Positions 1 through 7,732 of a stretch of DNA of 64,000 bases are shown in pieces. The first letter of the stretch is position 1. Every line of letters starts with the position of its first letter. The translations under genes were made by a program, and so were the position numbers. The stretch is from Lachnospiraceae bacterium (GTDB lineage: Bacteria > Bacillota > Clostridia > Lachnospirales > Lachnospiraceae), in assembly GCA_902363555.1 (NCBI GenBank), contig CABJAM010000003.1, positions 620,001 through 684,000 of the forward strand, in the 5' to 3' direction. Below the pieces are notes generated by a model. It did not search any database. It saw only the letters and a program-made list of their open reading frames with translations, and was not told the DNA's origin.

Positions 1-383
1 CCTTAAAGCAACTGGCAGATTATGGCTTTGATGTTTACCTGGCAGGTCTTGAGCTGGACCGGGTATTCTTCGATTACCTGGAATGTAACATCCGGGGGAT
101 AAAACTCCGCCGGGAGCTGATTCGGCAGCTTGAGCGCCCGGAGGGCCGCAAGGTCGTGGAGGGGATCGTCAATTTCTGTCACGACCTTGGACTTCGGGTG
201 CTGTGCACCGGTATTGAAAACGAGGCTCAGGCAGGGTTTCTTAAAAAACTTGGGTGCGAGCTGGCTTCGGGTTATTATTTTTACTATCCTTTGAGCCTGG
301 AGGCGTTTGAACAGGTGGTGGGAGAGGGGAGTAAAACAGAGACGGGAACGAAGGCTGAAAAGCTGGTGATGGAAGAAAAGTAG
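1..383 (+). CDS. EAL-domain protein, C-terminal part (degenerate)
   Basis: The reading frame enters from the left edge (first whole codon at base 3) and ends with TAG at 381-383. It matches the last third of an EAL domain, the c-di-GMP phosphodiesterase fold: helix and strand spacing, then GIENEAQAGFLKKLGC and ASGYYFYYPL, which correspond to the usual EGVET and QGY-F--P blocks. Several residues that active enzymes need are changed: the KID motif reads KLR, the first Glu of EGVET is Thr, and the Gln of QGY is Ser. The visible part therefore looks catalytically dead, so the protein may bind a nucleotide or a partner rather than hydrolyse c-di-GMP. The N-terminus and any GGDEF or sensor domain lie outside the window. 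The family call is solid; inactivity is an inference. Confidence 0.85.
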   Translation, partial: LKQLADYGFDVYLAGLELDRVFFDYLECNIRGIKLRRELIRQLERPEGRKVVEGIVNFCHDLGLRVLCTGIENEAQAGFLKKLGCELASGYYFYYPLSLEAFEQVVGEGSKTETGTKAEKLVMEEK

Positions 384-410
384 ATGAAAGAATGAGATTA
401 TTAGTAAAAG

Positions 411-450
411 GCCGCCGGATTTTGGAAAATTCAAAATCCCGGCGGCTTTT
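411..450. terminator. Bidirectional intrinsic terminator
   Basis: GCCGCCGG-ATTTTG pairs with CAAAAT-CCGGCGGC around a short loop. The stem is followed by TTTTT on the plus strand and by a weaker T run on the minus strand. It lies between two converging genes and can end both. Confidence 0.85.
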
Positions 451-499
451 TGCGCGAAGCAAGGAGCCACATTCTGGCGAAACGGAGTGAAGCCGGATT

Positions 500-1282
500 C
501 TATTCTGCTAAGTACAGCTTACGGTACTCAATGGAGAGCAGTGATACAAGCATGTCGAAGCAGAAGGAATCCACAATATGAAGGTTGCCGTTAAAGCAAA
601 GCAGGAAATCCGCCAGCTTGTTGAGCTTTGAATACTTCGTATTGGAAATCAAAATGATCTTTACATGGTTCGCCTTTAGAAGCGTAATAATGTCATCAAT
701 ATATTTGGCTTCCAGTCGTTCCGGCTTTAATATGACGGCGATACTGTCTTCTCCCAGTGTTTTCGCGTATTCTGTCTGGTCCTGGGGCGTCTGACAGAAG
801 GTGACCTCATGCTTGGTCATCAGCAGATCGGCCTGCAGATACTGAAGCTGATAGGAGGGCACGCATGAAAACAGACCAACCCTCTGGTGGCTGTGGAGAC
901 TTTCAACAATCTCGTGGATATATTCTTTGGGAAAGGACTTCTTCAGGCTTTCCGAATACTGGCTGATCTGAAAAAGGAAAGATGCGCTTTCGCTGTCCTC
1001 GCCGTCGAAAGATGTGTCCACTGAGACAAAACGGTTGTTATAATTATAATTGGATACCGCCTGCGCCAATTCGCTTTTAAAGGAGCCATAGGAATCGTAC
1101 CCCAATTTTTTGCAGAAACGGCTGATTGTCGGTGCCGAAACATAGCACATTTCAGCAATCTCATGGATACTGGCATTTTTGATCCGGTCCAGATTTTGCA
1201 AAATATTCTGTGCGACTTTGTAATAAATATCCGATGGGCTCGTGCAGTTTAAAAAATTGATGAGTGCAATGTATGCATTCAA
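500..1282 (-). CDS. RpiR/MurR-family transcriptional regulator
   Basis: The protein has 260 residues. An N-terminal HTH_6 domain (about 15-80) contains HEIAEMCYVSAPTISRFCKK, the typical RpiR recognition helix. It is followed by a weaker SIS-like sugar-phosphate sensing domain (about 110-250). Such proteins usually sense a sugar phosphate and control amino-sugar or sugar uptake genes. The start is TTG, chosen because AAGGAGG lies 7 bases upstream and no ATG fits. The gene stands alone, divergent from the capsule locus, so a role in controlling that locus is possible but not shown. The glycine-rich SIS signature is poorly conserved, so the ligand cannot be guessed. Confidence 0.85.
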   Translation of the reverse strand: MNAYIALINFLNCTSPSDIYYKVAQNILQNLDRIKNASIHEIAEMCYVSAPTISRFCKKLGYDSYGSFKSELAQAVSNYNYNNRFVSVDTSFDGEDSESASFLFQISQYSESLKKSFPKEYIHEIVESLHSHQRVGLFSCVPSYQLQYLQADLLMTKHEVTFCQTPQDQTEYAKTLGEDSIAVILKPERLEAKYIDDIITLLKANHVKIILISNTKYSKLNKLADFLLCFNGNLHIVDSFCFDMLVSLLSIEYRKLYLAE

Positions 1283-1344
1283 AGCGATGCCTCCTTAAAA
1301 TGACTTTATCGAGTGTTAATAATTTCACTTTGTGGAACCGTTCA

Positions 1345-1435
1345 GAGGGGCCGAACCGAAAAGCATATGACCTCGTATATGGCCATTAGAAATTGCTTTG
1401 CGATGGGCCCCATATGCCCGTGACCTTTTCGATTT
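1345..1435. repeat. Imperfect inverted repeat upstream of rpiR
   Basis: CGAAAAGCATATG at 1357-1369 is matched by CATATGC (1411-1417) and CTTTTCG (1425-1431) on the other side. A second pair, GGGGCC (1347-1352) and GGCCCC (1406-1411), offers an alternative fold. It lies in the transcribed leader of the rpiR-type gene if the 1692-1720 promoter is used. It could be a regulatory RNA fold or a decayed repeat element; nothing here decides between them. Confidence 0.4.
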
Positions 1436-1501
1436 CGTGCGGTTGTACGGTTTGCACAGTAAATGTGCAAAATGATCTGAACTGTTTCCACTTTGTACAA
1501 T

Positions 1502-1530
1502 AACGGCGGACTTTCGTTCGGCCGTTTTTT
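1502..1530 (+). terminator. Terminator-like hairpin
   Basis: AACGGC and GCCGTT form a short stem followed by six T on the plus strand. No plus-strand gene is seen upstream, so either it is fortuitous or an unrecognised transcript ends here. Confidence 0.35.
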
Positions 1531-1691
1531 GCTTAAAAAAATAGTGTGAAAACGACCAGCAGGTTTTTTGCTAGTATTCTTTGGGATATGACTTTGAACT
1601 GCTGATTGTAGTCTTTTGACCACCGGCTTTTTCCTTTTGTGTAAGGATTAATTGAGTTGTGGTGGTTTGCTTGGGAATATACGTTGTTTTT

Positions 1692-1720
1692 ATTATACAA
1701 TGAAATGACTGGATTTGCAA
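1692..1720 (-). promoter_or_regulatory. Sigma-A promoter toward the RpiR-type regulator
   Basis: Read on the minus strand: TTGCAA, exactly 17 bases, then TATAAT. Transcription would run leftward through about 400 bases of leader, including the inverted repeat at 1345-1435, before the TTG start at 1282. Confidence 0.65.
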
Positions 1721-2318
1721 TAAGGGAATAGGGAGTTAGTGGGGATTGCGGGGGATGACTCAATTGTGGGGGAGGTTCTAGAGAGGAGATGGGTAGTGAG
1801 CGGTGTTGGCGGAAACGGAAAGTAGGAAATTGTTCATTGTGGTTTTAATGGGCAACTTTGGGAATGGGATGGAGCGTTGATTGAGAGAGAAGGAGCGTAC
1901 AGGAGGAGGGGAGGAAAGGTTTTAGATGTGTAAGGTGTGAAGTGTAGGGATGTGCTTGGCGGGCAAAATGAATGAAATTCGGAAAAGGGAATTTGTAAGG
2001 AGAAGTGGAAAAATGCAGATGATGTGCTTGAATATTATGAAATGGAGGGTGATAGAAAATTTAAAATGTAATGATAACTATTACTATAATTGCTTGCGAA
2101 GCCTTATAAAATCTGCGAATACTTTTTGGAATATAAGGTTGAGTTTTGCTGGAATTTATGTATATTAATTTTATATTTGCCTAATAATATGTTATATAGA
2201 TGGAGAAATGGTGGATTCTTAAAGTTTGATTACAGTCTTTATATCAGGAAGTCTAGAATATTAATTCTTATTGTGTTATGTATTTAACAATCTAATTAAG
2301 CTACCCTTATTAATGATT

Positions 2319-2339
2319 CGTAAAGTATTTTACTTTACG
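2319..2339. promoter_or_regulatory. Perfect 8-bp palindrome in the capsule leader
   Basis: CGTAAAGT and ACTTTACG flank a 5-base centre. It lies about 105 bases before the first capsule gene. It could be an operator or an RNA hairpin; the binding factor is unknown. Confidence 0.4.
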
Positions 2340-2350
2340 ATAACAGGTTT

Positions 2351-2375
2351 CCCCATAGATGGGGTATTTTATTTA
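2351..2375 (+). terminator. Leader hairpin, possible attenuator
   Basis: CCCCA-TAGA-TGGGG followed by TATTTTATTT. It sits between the palindrome at 2319-2339 and the first capsule gene. In that position it could act as an attenuator that must be read through to express the operon. The stem is only 5 bp, so it may be weak. Confidence 0.45.
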
Positions 2376-2444
2376 TCCGGTTATTGGAAATTTAAAGAGT
2401 TCGTTAATTTATGAACATATAGTGCTTTATTTTGGAGGAAGAAT

Positions 2445-3173
2445 GTGAAAAAAATCGATATCCACTGCCATATCCTGCCTGGCCTGGATGACGGCGCTGA
2501 ATCCGTAAAAAGGAGTTTGTCCATGATCCGTATGGCTTCGGGGCAGGGAATTTCAGCAGTGATCGCCACACCGCACCACTCGAACATGTATGGTGCAGCT
2601 ACGCCGATACAGATTCGGCAGCAGTGCCGGACGTTGGAAATGAGGGCGCAGCAATCGCTTAATATAGAATTTCATATTTACCCGGGGCAGGAGATCCTAT
2701 ACTCGGATAATGTTATTGAAAGGCTGAACCGTGGGGAGTTGTTGACATTGGCGGACAGCCGCTATGTCCTGATCGAATTTTTACCGAACATCCCTTATTC
2801 CATTTTGTATCGAAGCATCAGGGAGATGGTGGCGGCCCGGTACCGTCCGGTACTGGCTCATGTGGAGCGCTACGGTGCACTGCGTGTCGATGGCCGTATC
2901 GAGGAGCTCTACGATGCCGGCGCTTATATGCAGATGAATTACCGCCCAGTGGGCGGTCGATGGTTTGACGAAACGACCCGTTGGTGTCGGCGGATGCTGA
3001 AAGCCGGGAATATCCATTTTCTCGGAACAGACATGCACAATACTGACGGCCGAAGGCCACAGACGCGGGAAGCGATGCTTTGGATGGCAAAGCACATTGA
3101 GAGGGAAGATGTGGCCGGTATGTGCTATAAAAATGCGCAGGCAGTCCTGACAGACAGACTTTTACCAAGCTAA
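2445..3173 (+). CDS. CpsB/CapC-type tyrosine-protein phosphatase (PHP fold)
   Basis: 242 residues, the normal family size. The N-terminus carries the PHP metal site DIHCHILPGLDDGAES and later ATPHHSN, LAHVERY and GTDMHN, which supply the metal-binding His and Asp residues. In Gram-positive capsule systems this enzyme removes phosphate from the tyrosine-rich tail of the BY-kinase and so tunes capsule chain length. The start is GTG, fixed by GGAGGAAG just upstream; the overlapping ATG leads straight to a stop. It is the first gene of the locus and is followed by its usual partners, the Wzz-like protein and the kinase. Confidence 0.92.
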   Translation: MKKIDIHCHILPGLDDGAESVKRSLSMIRMASGQGISAVIATPHHSNMYGAATPIQIRQQCRTLEMRAQQSLNIEFHIYPGQEILYSDNVIERLNRGELLTLADSRYVLIEFLPNIPYSILYRSIREMVAARYRPVLAHVERYGALRVDGRIEELYDAGAYMQMNYRPVGGRWFDETTRWCRRMLKAGNIHFLGTDMHNTDGRRPQTREAMLWMAKHIEREDVAGMCYKNAQAVLTDRLLPS

Positions 3174-3291
3174 ATGCCCTGATTCGGGAAACGGACAGTA
3201 CTCAGGGTCAGGTCAGTTGCAGCGGCTCGATCAATCTGGGCTGAACCATAAAAGTGTCAAGTTAATTATAGATATGAGAAAAGGAAAAACT

Positions 3292-4149
3292 ATGGAAAAA
3301 ACACAAACTGAAGAAATCGATCTGATTGAAATATTCTATGCCTTGAAAAGGCGGCTGCTCCTCATACTTGCCGCGGGGCTGCTCTGCGGCTGTCTCAGCT
3401 GCATTTACGCAAAGGTCTTCATAACACCGACCTACACTTCAACTTCCAGCATCCTGGTACTTTCAAAAGAAACAACGCTGACCTCGATCGCCGACTTACA
3501 GCTGGGAACCCAGCTGACAAAGGATTATCAGGTATTGATCAAAAGCACTTCCGTGGTGGAGAAGGTCATCCAAAATCTTGGATTGGATATGAGCGTGGCG
3601 GCACTTAAAAATTGTATATCCATATCCAACCCTGCGGATACCCGCGTTTTGTATCTGTCCGTGACCCATTCCGACGCGGCACTGGCGGCGGCTATTGTCA
3701 ACGAGCTGTCCAACGTGGCCTCGGACTACGTGGGGGATAAGATGGAGGTCATCCCACCCAAGGTGATCGAGGTGGGTGAGATCCCCACATCGAAAACCGC
3801 GCCCAATGTGACCCGGTATGCCTTTATGGGGCTGCTGCTGGGGATCGTCGTCTGTTGCGGTATCATAGCATTGATCGTCATCATGGATGATACCATCAAA
3901 TCTGAGGATGATATCGCCCGTTATCTGGAGCTGCCCACATTGGCAACGGTACCGGACCGCAAGGATTATATCGGCGACCAGAAGAACGGTAAGAAGCTGA
4001 AAGCGGCACAGAACAAAAAGCTGTCGCAAAAGGGAGTTCCGCCGCAGAAGAACAGTATTCCTCAAAAGAGCGGGATGCCTCAGAGCAATCATGGACCTCA
4101 AAACGGCAGTGCTCAGCAGAAAGGAGACGCTTCATGGAACAAAAAGTGA
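3292..4149 (+). CDS. Wzz/CpsC-type chain-length and kinase-activator protein
   Basis: 285 residues from ATG 3292, which follows AAGGA; an upstream in-frame ATG at 3274 is less well placed. Transmembrane segments lie at about 20-40 and 176-197, with an extracytoplasmic Wzz domain between them and a proline-containing stretch (IPPK, GEIPTS) before the second one. The protein controls polymer length and activates the partner kinase through its cytoplasmic end. The C-terminal 50 residues are unusual: low complexity, rich in Gln, Lys, Asn, Pro and Gly, with repeated PQK/PQS/PQN units. It overlaps the kinase gene by 16 bases, which suggests translational coupling. Confidence 0.9.
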   Translation: MEKTQTEEIDLIEIFYALKRRLLLILAAGLLCGCLSCIYAKVFITPTYTSTSSILVLSKETTLTSIADLQLGTQLTKDYQVLIKSTSVVEKVIQNLGLDMSVAALKNCISISNPADTRVLYLSVTHSDAALAAAIVNELSNVASDYVGDKMEVIPPKVIEVGEIPTSKTAPNVTRYAFMGLLLGIVVCCGIIALIVIMDDTIKSEDDIARYLELPTLATVPDRKDYIGDQKNGKKLKAAQNKKLSQKGVPPQKNSIPQKSGMPQSNHGPQNGSAQQKGDASWNKK

Positions 4150-4913
4150 TCATGACGGACACGCGGAAGCTGGATTATTTTTATGAAGAAGCCATCAAGA
4201 CACTGCGTACAAACATTCAGTTTTCCGGAAGGAAGATGCGGGTGATCCTTGTGACCAGCTGTTACCCGGATGAGGGGAAGAGTGATATCGCGTTCAGCCT
4301 TTCTGTGGAGATGGGCAAGATGGGAAAAAACGTCCTTTTAGTGGATGCAGATATACGAAAGTCTACATATATAAAGAGATATGACATAAATCAGAGGGTT
4401 TTTGGCCTGTCCCAATATCTCAGTGGCCAGATTGACCGGCAGTGGATCACTTATGAGACGAATTATCCTAACGTGAACATGATCTTTGCAGGGCCTGTGG
4501 CACCCAACCCTTCGGAGCTTTTGGGCGATGTGGCGTTCCATGAGCTATTGGAAGAAAAAAAAGATGAGTTTGACTATATTTTCATTGATACATCGCCCAT
4601 GGCCAATATGAGCGATGCTGCTGTTGTGGCCCAGTACAGTGATGGTGCTGTGCTGGTGGTGGAGAGCCAGGCGGTCAGCTACAAGGTCGCTCAAAAGGTG
4701 AAATCCCAGCTGGAGCGCAGCGGCTGCACAATCCTGGGCGCTGTTCTGAATAAGGTAGACATGCAGCGGGATAAATACTATGCATCCTACTATGGCCGGT
4801 ATGGTGGCTATTATAGGAAAAAGGGCGGGAAGCATTACGGCTATGTGCCGGAGGCGGACAGCCAGGCGCGGAAAAAACAACGAAAAGGGAGCGGTCCGGG
4901 CGGTGAGGAATAA
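4134..4913 (+). CDS. CpsD/CapB-type BY-family tyrosine kinase
   Basis: 259 residues. Walker A is SCYPDEGKSD (42-51), Walker A-prime is VLLVDADIRK (67-76) and Walker B is YIFIDTSP (148-155). A tyrosine cluster (about 215-237, nine or so Tyr) is the autophosphorylation tail. The Walker A departs from the usual PGEGKST: the first Gly is Asp and the residue after GKS is Asp. The GKS core is intact, so activity is likely. The kinase works with the Wzz-like protein encoded just upstream and is reversed by the PHP phosphatase. Together they control synthesis and length of the surface polymer. Confidence 0.93.
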   Translation: MEQKVIMTDTRKLDYFYEEAIKTLRTNIQFSGRKMRVILVTSCYPDEGKSDIAFSLSVEMGKMGKNVLLVDADIRKSTYIKRYDINQRVFGLSQYLSGQIDRQWITYETNYPNVNMIFAGPVAPNPSELLGDVAFHELLEEKKDEFDYIFIDTSPMANMSDAAVVAQYSDGAVLVVESQAVSYKVAQKVKSQLERSGCTILGAVLNKVDMQRDKYYASYYGRYGGYYRKKGGKHYGYVPEADSQARKKQRKGSGPGGEE

Positions 4914-4917
4914 TCAG

Positions 4918-5853
4918 ATGAAAAATGGCGGTCTGCAGAAGCTTCTGCTGGGGATTGTTTGTATCCTGCTATTTATTGCTTTTTCCGGCCTGCTTATATG
5001 GAGTAAAAAGGATGATGCGACAGAAGCCCGAAGGCTGCAGCAGTTGTCCGATGAGCAGAATGTGTCGGAAACGGCACCAGGAGATGAAAAAACACCGGGA
5101 AATAAAAGAGAAAACAGTGCTCCTGGGAACAGTACCCGCAGTGGACCAGCGGGAACATCAGAAATAACGGAGCCGGGAACGGCGGACCAGGAGACATTCG
5201 GGGAAGAAGATGACCGTGGGCCTGTCGCTGAAGCAGAGGGAATCGTCTGCTGGGGAGATGATCTGATCAATGGTGAGGCTTCGGCCACCTACGGTTACTG
5301 CGCGGTGCTCCGTAGACTCCTTGCAGAGAGCGGGTCTCCCCTCACCGTGATCGACAAAACGATCCAGGGTGGTGGAACCCTCTCCATGATGACCATGGCC
5401 GGTGTGCCAGAAGATGAGGTATCCGCATTCATCGCCGCCCACGAAGCGGCAGCAGGTGACGCGGAACTGTATATTACTGAAAAAGGCATCCGGGATCTGA
5501 CGCCGGAGCAGCTGGAGCGCAATGACCTGAAGTGTATCCCGGTGATATTCATGGGCTACTACGGCGGCTGGAACCATGACCCTGCGGAACTGGCGCAGCA
5601 GCAGCGGAAAATTCTTGAAACGTTTCCGGATACGAAGCGGTTCATCATCGCAGGCACCCGCCCGGTGGATGGAAGTGTGACCTCGGATGCACTGGACAGC
5701 ATGATGAAGGAAACGTGGGGCGAGCACTATATCAGCCTTGCAGAGATCACCGAAAGTGCGGCCTCTACCTATGAAGCCCAGGAAGCTCTGGCTGAAGCGG
5801 TACTGGAGCGGATGGAGACGCTGGGATATATGGGTGATCAAACAGGAATATGA
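4918..5853 (+). CDS. Membrane-anchored SGNH/GDSL-like protein
   Basis: 311 residues from ATG 4918; GTG 4903 is a possible alternative start. A single N-terminal membrane anchor (about 8-27) is followed by a charged, Gly/Pro/Glu/Thr-rich linker and then a domain beginning VCWGDDLINGEASATYGYCA. This resembles block I of SGNH esterases (GDSLT-G), and VIFMGYYGGWNHDP resembles the later blocks. The catalytic Ser of GDS is Asp here, so it may not be a working esterase of the standard kind. Extracytoplasmic SGNH proteins in capsule loci often add or remove O-acetyl groups. The position between the kinase and the LCP ligase suggests a role at the polymer attachment step; this is inference. Confidence 0.6.
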   Translation: MKNGGLQKLLLGIVCILLFIAFSGLLIWSKKDDATEARRLQQLSDEQNVSETAPGDEKTPGNKRENSAPGNSTRSGPAGTSEITEPGTADQETFGEEDDRGPVAEAEGIVCWGDDLINGEASATYGYCAVLRRLLAESGSPLTVIDKTIQGGGTLSMMTMAGVPEDEVSAFIAAHEAAAGDAELYITEKGIRDLTPEQLERNDLKCIPVIFMGYYGGWNHDPAELAQQQRKILETFPDTKRFIIAGTRPVDGSVTSDALDSMMKETWGEHYISLAEITESAASTYEAQEALAEAVLERMETLGYMGDQTGI

Positions 5854-5866
5854 GGATGAATATCTA

Positions 5867-6910
5867 ATGAGAGAGTCGAAAAAAAAGTACCGGCCACGTA
5901 TCGGACCGGGTGTGGCAGTAGTGCTCGCCGTTGCCATGTTCGCCATCGGGCTGGGGTGTTATGGCCTGTGGCAGCGGTCAAAGGCTGTGATGTCCGGTTC
6001 AGGCCCCCCGGTGTCGGCTGATCTGGATGATACCGCCGGAGGTGAGGGCGGAGATGGCGCAGGTACTGCTCCGGGCACAGTTATTTATGAAGGAAAAACT
6101 TATCTCTATAATGATAAGCTGAGCAATTTTTTGTTCATGGGGATTGACACGCGGGCGATGGATAGCGCAGCGTCGGCCGGACAGGCGGATGCCATTTTCC
6201 TGCTTTCGTGGAACCGCGGCAATAACGATGTGACCCTGATCACCATCCCCAGGGATACGATGACAGAGATCGAGGTGTTCAGCGCCGGCGGTAAAAGCCT
6301 TGGCACAACTCAGGACCACATCAATCTGGCTTACGCTTACGGTGATGGAAAACATAAAAGCTGTGCATTGATGAAGACTGCTGTATCCCGTTTGTTTTAC
6401 GGACTGCCCATCCAGGGCTACTGTTCCATAGGTATGGATGGTATTACCATACTGGCAGGAATGGTGGACGGTGTGGAAGTTACATTACCCGATGACAGTC
6501 CGGCCGGGATCCATCCGGAATGGACGCAGGGCGCGGTCATCACTCTGGATGAAGATAATGTGGAAGCTTTTGTCCGCTCCCGGGATACCGGTGAGGACCT
6601 GAGTGCCATGGACCGCCTGGAACGGCAGAAGGTGTTCATCAACGCCTGGAGTGTAAAGGCGCAGGCGATGTATGAAAAAGACGCAGCCTTTGTCACCCGG
6701 ATATATGAGGCGCTGGAGCCGGTCATGGTGACCAGCATGGGCAATGATCAGTTTGTAAAGCTCATGGAGGCATTTTCTGCCGGAGGAGATACCGACAGCT
6801 GGATGCTCCCCGGTGAGAGTGTGGTGGGTGATAACTACGATGAGTACCACGTGGATGACAGCGCGCTGTACAAAAAAATCCTGGAAACCTTTTATGTGGA
6901 AGCCGGTTAG
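5867..6910 (+). CDS. LytR-CpsA-Psr (LCP) family ligase
   Basis: 347 residues from ATG 5867, preceded by a purine-rich GAGGATG ribosome site. A membrane anchor lies at about 14-35. The LCP domain starts at LFMGIDTRA and includes ADAIFLLSW, TLITIPRDT with the Arg and Asp that bind the pyrophosphate, and HINLAYAYG. Later come VRSRDT and MDRLERQ, also typical. LCP enzymes move finished glycopolymers from undecaprenyl pyrophosphate to peptidoglycan, so this gene is the likely wall-attachment step for the capsule. It sits directly ahead of the sortase gene with a 9-base gap. Confidence 0.92.
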   Translation: MRESKKKYRPRIGPGVAVVLAVAMFAIGLGCYGLWQRSKAVMSGSGPPVSADLDDTAGGEGGDGAGTAPGTVIYEGKTYLYNDKLSNFLFMGIDTRAMDSAASAGQADAIFLLSWNRGNNDVTLITIPRDTMTEIEVFSAGGKSLGTTQDHINLAYAYGDGKHKSCALMKTAVSRLFYGLPIQGYCSIGMDGITILAGMVDGVEVTLPDDSPAGIHPEWTQGAVITLDEDNVEAFVRSRDTGEDLSAMDRLERQKVFINAWSVKAQAMYEKDAAFVTRIYEALEPVMVTSMGNDQFVKLMEAFSAGGDTDSWMLPGESVVGDNYDEYHVDDSALYKKILETFYVEAG

Positions 6911-6919
6911 GAGGCAGCG

Positions 6920-7717
6920 ATGGACAAAAAACGCGGAGCTGCGGTCCTCTGCCTGATATTGGCCGTGATCCTCGGCACGGTGGCAATATATAAATATAAT
7001 GAAGAAAAACATGCCGGGGCATCCTATGATGATCTGCGGGAGACAGCCTTTGACAAAAACACAGATACGGCGTCGACAGACCAGACAGCTTCACTGGAGG
7101 AGACTGACAGGGAGACACAAGGTTCCACTTCTGTGGAGATTCCTGTGGACTTTAAAGCCCTTCAGGAGATCAATCCGGATATTTACGCGTGGATACAGAT
7201 CCCCGGAACTTCAGTAGATTATCCGATCGTTCAAAGTCCGGACGATAACAGTTATTATCTGGACCACACGGCAGAGCGGGAAGCAAAGCCGGAAGGCGCC
7301 ATATTTACAGAGGATTATAATACAAAAACCTTTGAAGACCCCAATACGGTCATTTATGGGCATCGGATGACCAACGACTCCATGTTCAACAGCTTGAAAA
7401 AGTATACCGACCGGAGTTTTTTCGATGAAAACAGAGAGGTTATTATCTATATGCCTGATAAGATCCTGCATTATAAGATCTTTGCTGCTTATCTTTATGA
7501 TAACCGGCATCTGATGCAAAGCTTTGATTTTTGGGATACGGCCATATTTGAGGCCTATCTGAAAAATATATCTGCCATGCGATCTATGGACGCCTTTGTG
7601 GATACGTCCATGGATGTTACGGGAACAGACAGGATCATCACCCTGTCCACCTGTAAGGCAGGGGAACATGATAAAAGATATCTGGTACAGGCCGTACAGA
7701 TATCCATAGAAGAATGA
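6920..7717 (+). CDS. srtB: Class B sortase
   Basis: 265 residues. An N-terminal signal anchor (about 7-25) is followed by a linker and the sortase barrel. Catalytic residues are visible: His148 in YGHRM, Cys245 in LSTCKAG and Arg253 in DKRYLVQA. The class B features IPGTSVDYPIVQ and YLDH are present. Sortases cut a sorting signal and join the protein to the wall peptide. The very next gene has a matching SPQTG tail, so enzyme and substrate are adjacent. Sortase B of Clostridioides difficile is known to use (S/N/P)PxTG-like signals, which fits. The presence of the pair inside a capsule operon is unusual. Confidence 0.93.
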   Translation: MDKKRGAAVLCLILAVILGTVAIYKYNEEKHAGASYDDLRETAFDKNTDTASTDQTASLEETDRETQGSTSVEIPVDFKALQEINPDIYAWIQIPGTSVDYPIVQSPDDNSYYLDHTAEREAKPEGAIFTEDYNTKTFEDPNTVIYGHRMTNDSMFNSLKKYTDRSFFDENREVIIYMPDKILHYKIFAAYLYDNRHLMQSFDFWDTAIFEAYLKNISAMRSMDAFVDTSMDVTGTDRIITLSTCKAGEHDKRYLVQAVQISIEE

Positions 7718-7732
7718 GAGGAAGGGATAACA

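Larger units (their letters stand above)
1283..2444. other. 1.16-kb non-coding stretch before the capsule locus
   Basis: No open frame here looks protein-coding. From the rpiR side it holds an imperfect inverted repeat (1345-1435), a terminator-like hairpin (1502-1530), a good minus-strand promoter (1692-1720), a strand-biased G-rich and C-poor block (about 1730-2030), a very AT-rich block (about 2040-2300) and two hairpins (2319-2339, 2351-2375) in what is probably the leader of the capsule operon. TTAACA at 2285-2290 could be a weak -35 for that operon, but no convincing -10 follows. Confidence 0.6.

Noticed and set aside
1342..1623. 93-codon minus-strand reading frame before rpiR
   Set aside because: No ribosome site, odd composition, and it covers an inverted repeat and hairpin; more likely non-coding leader.
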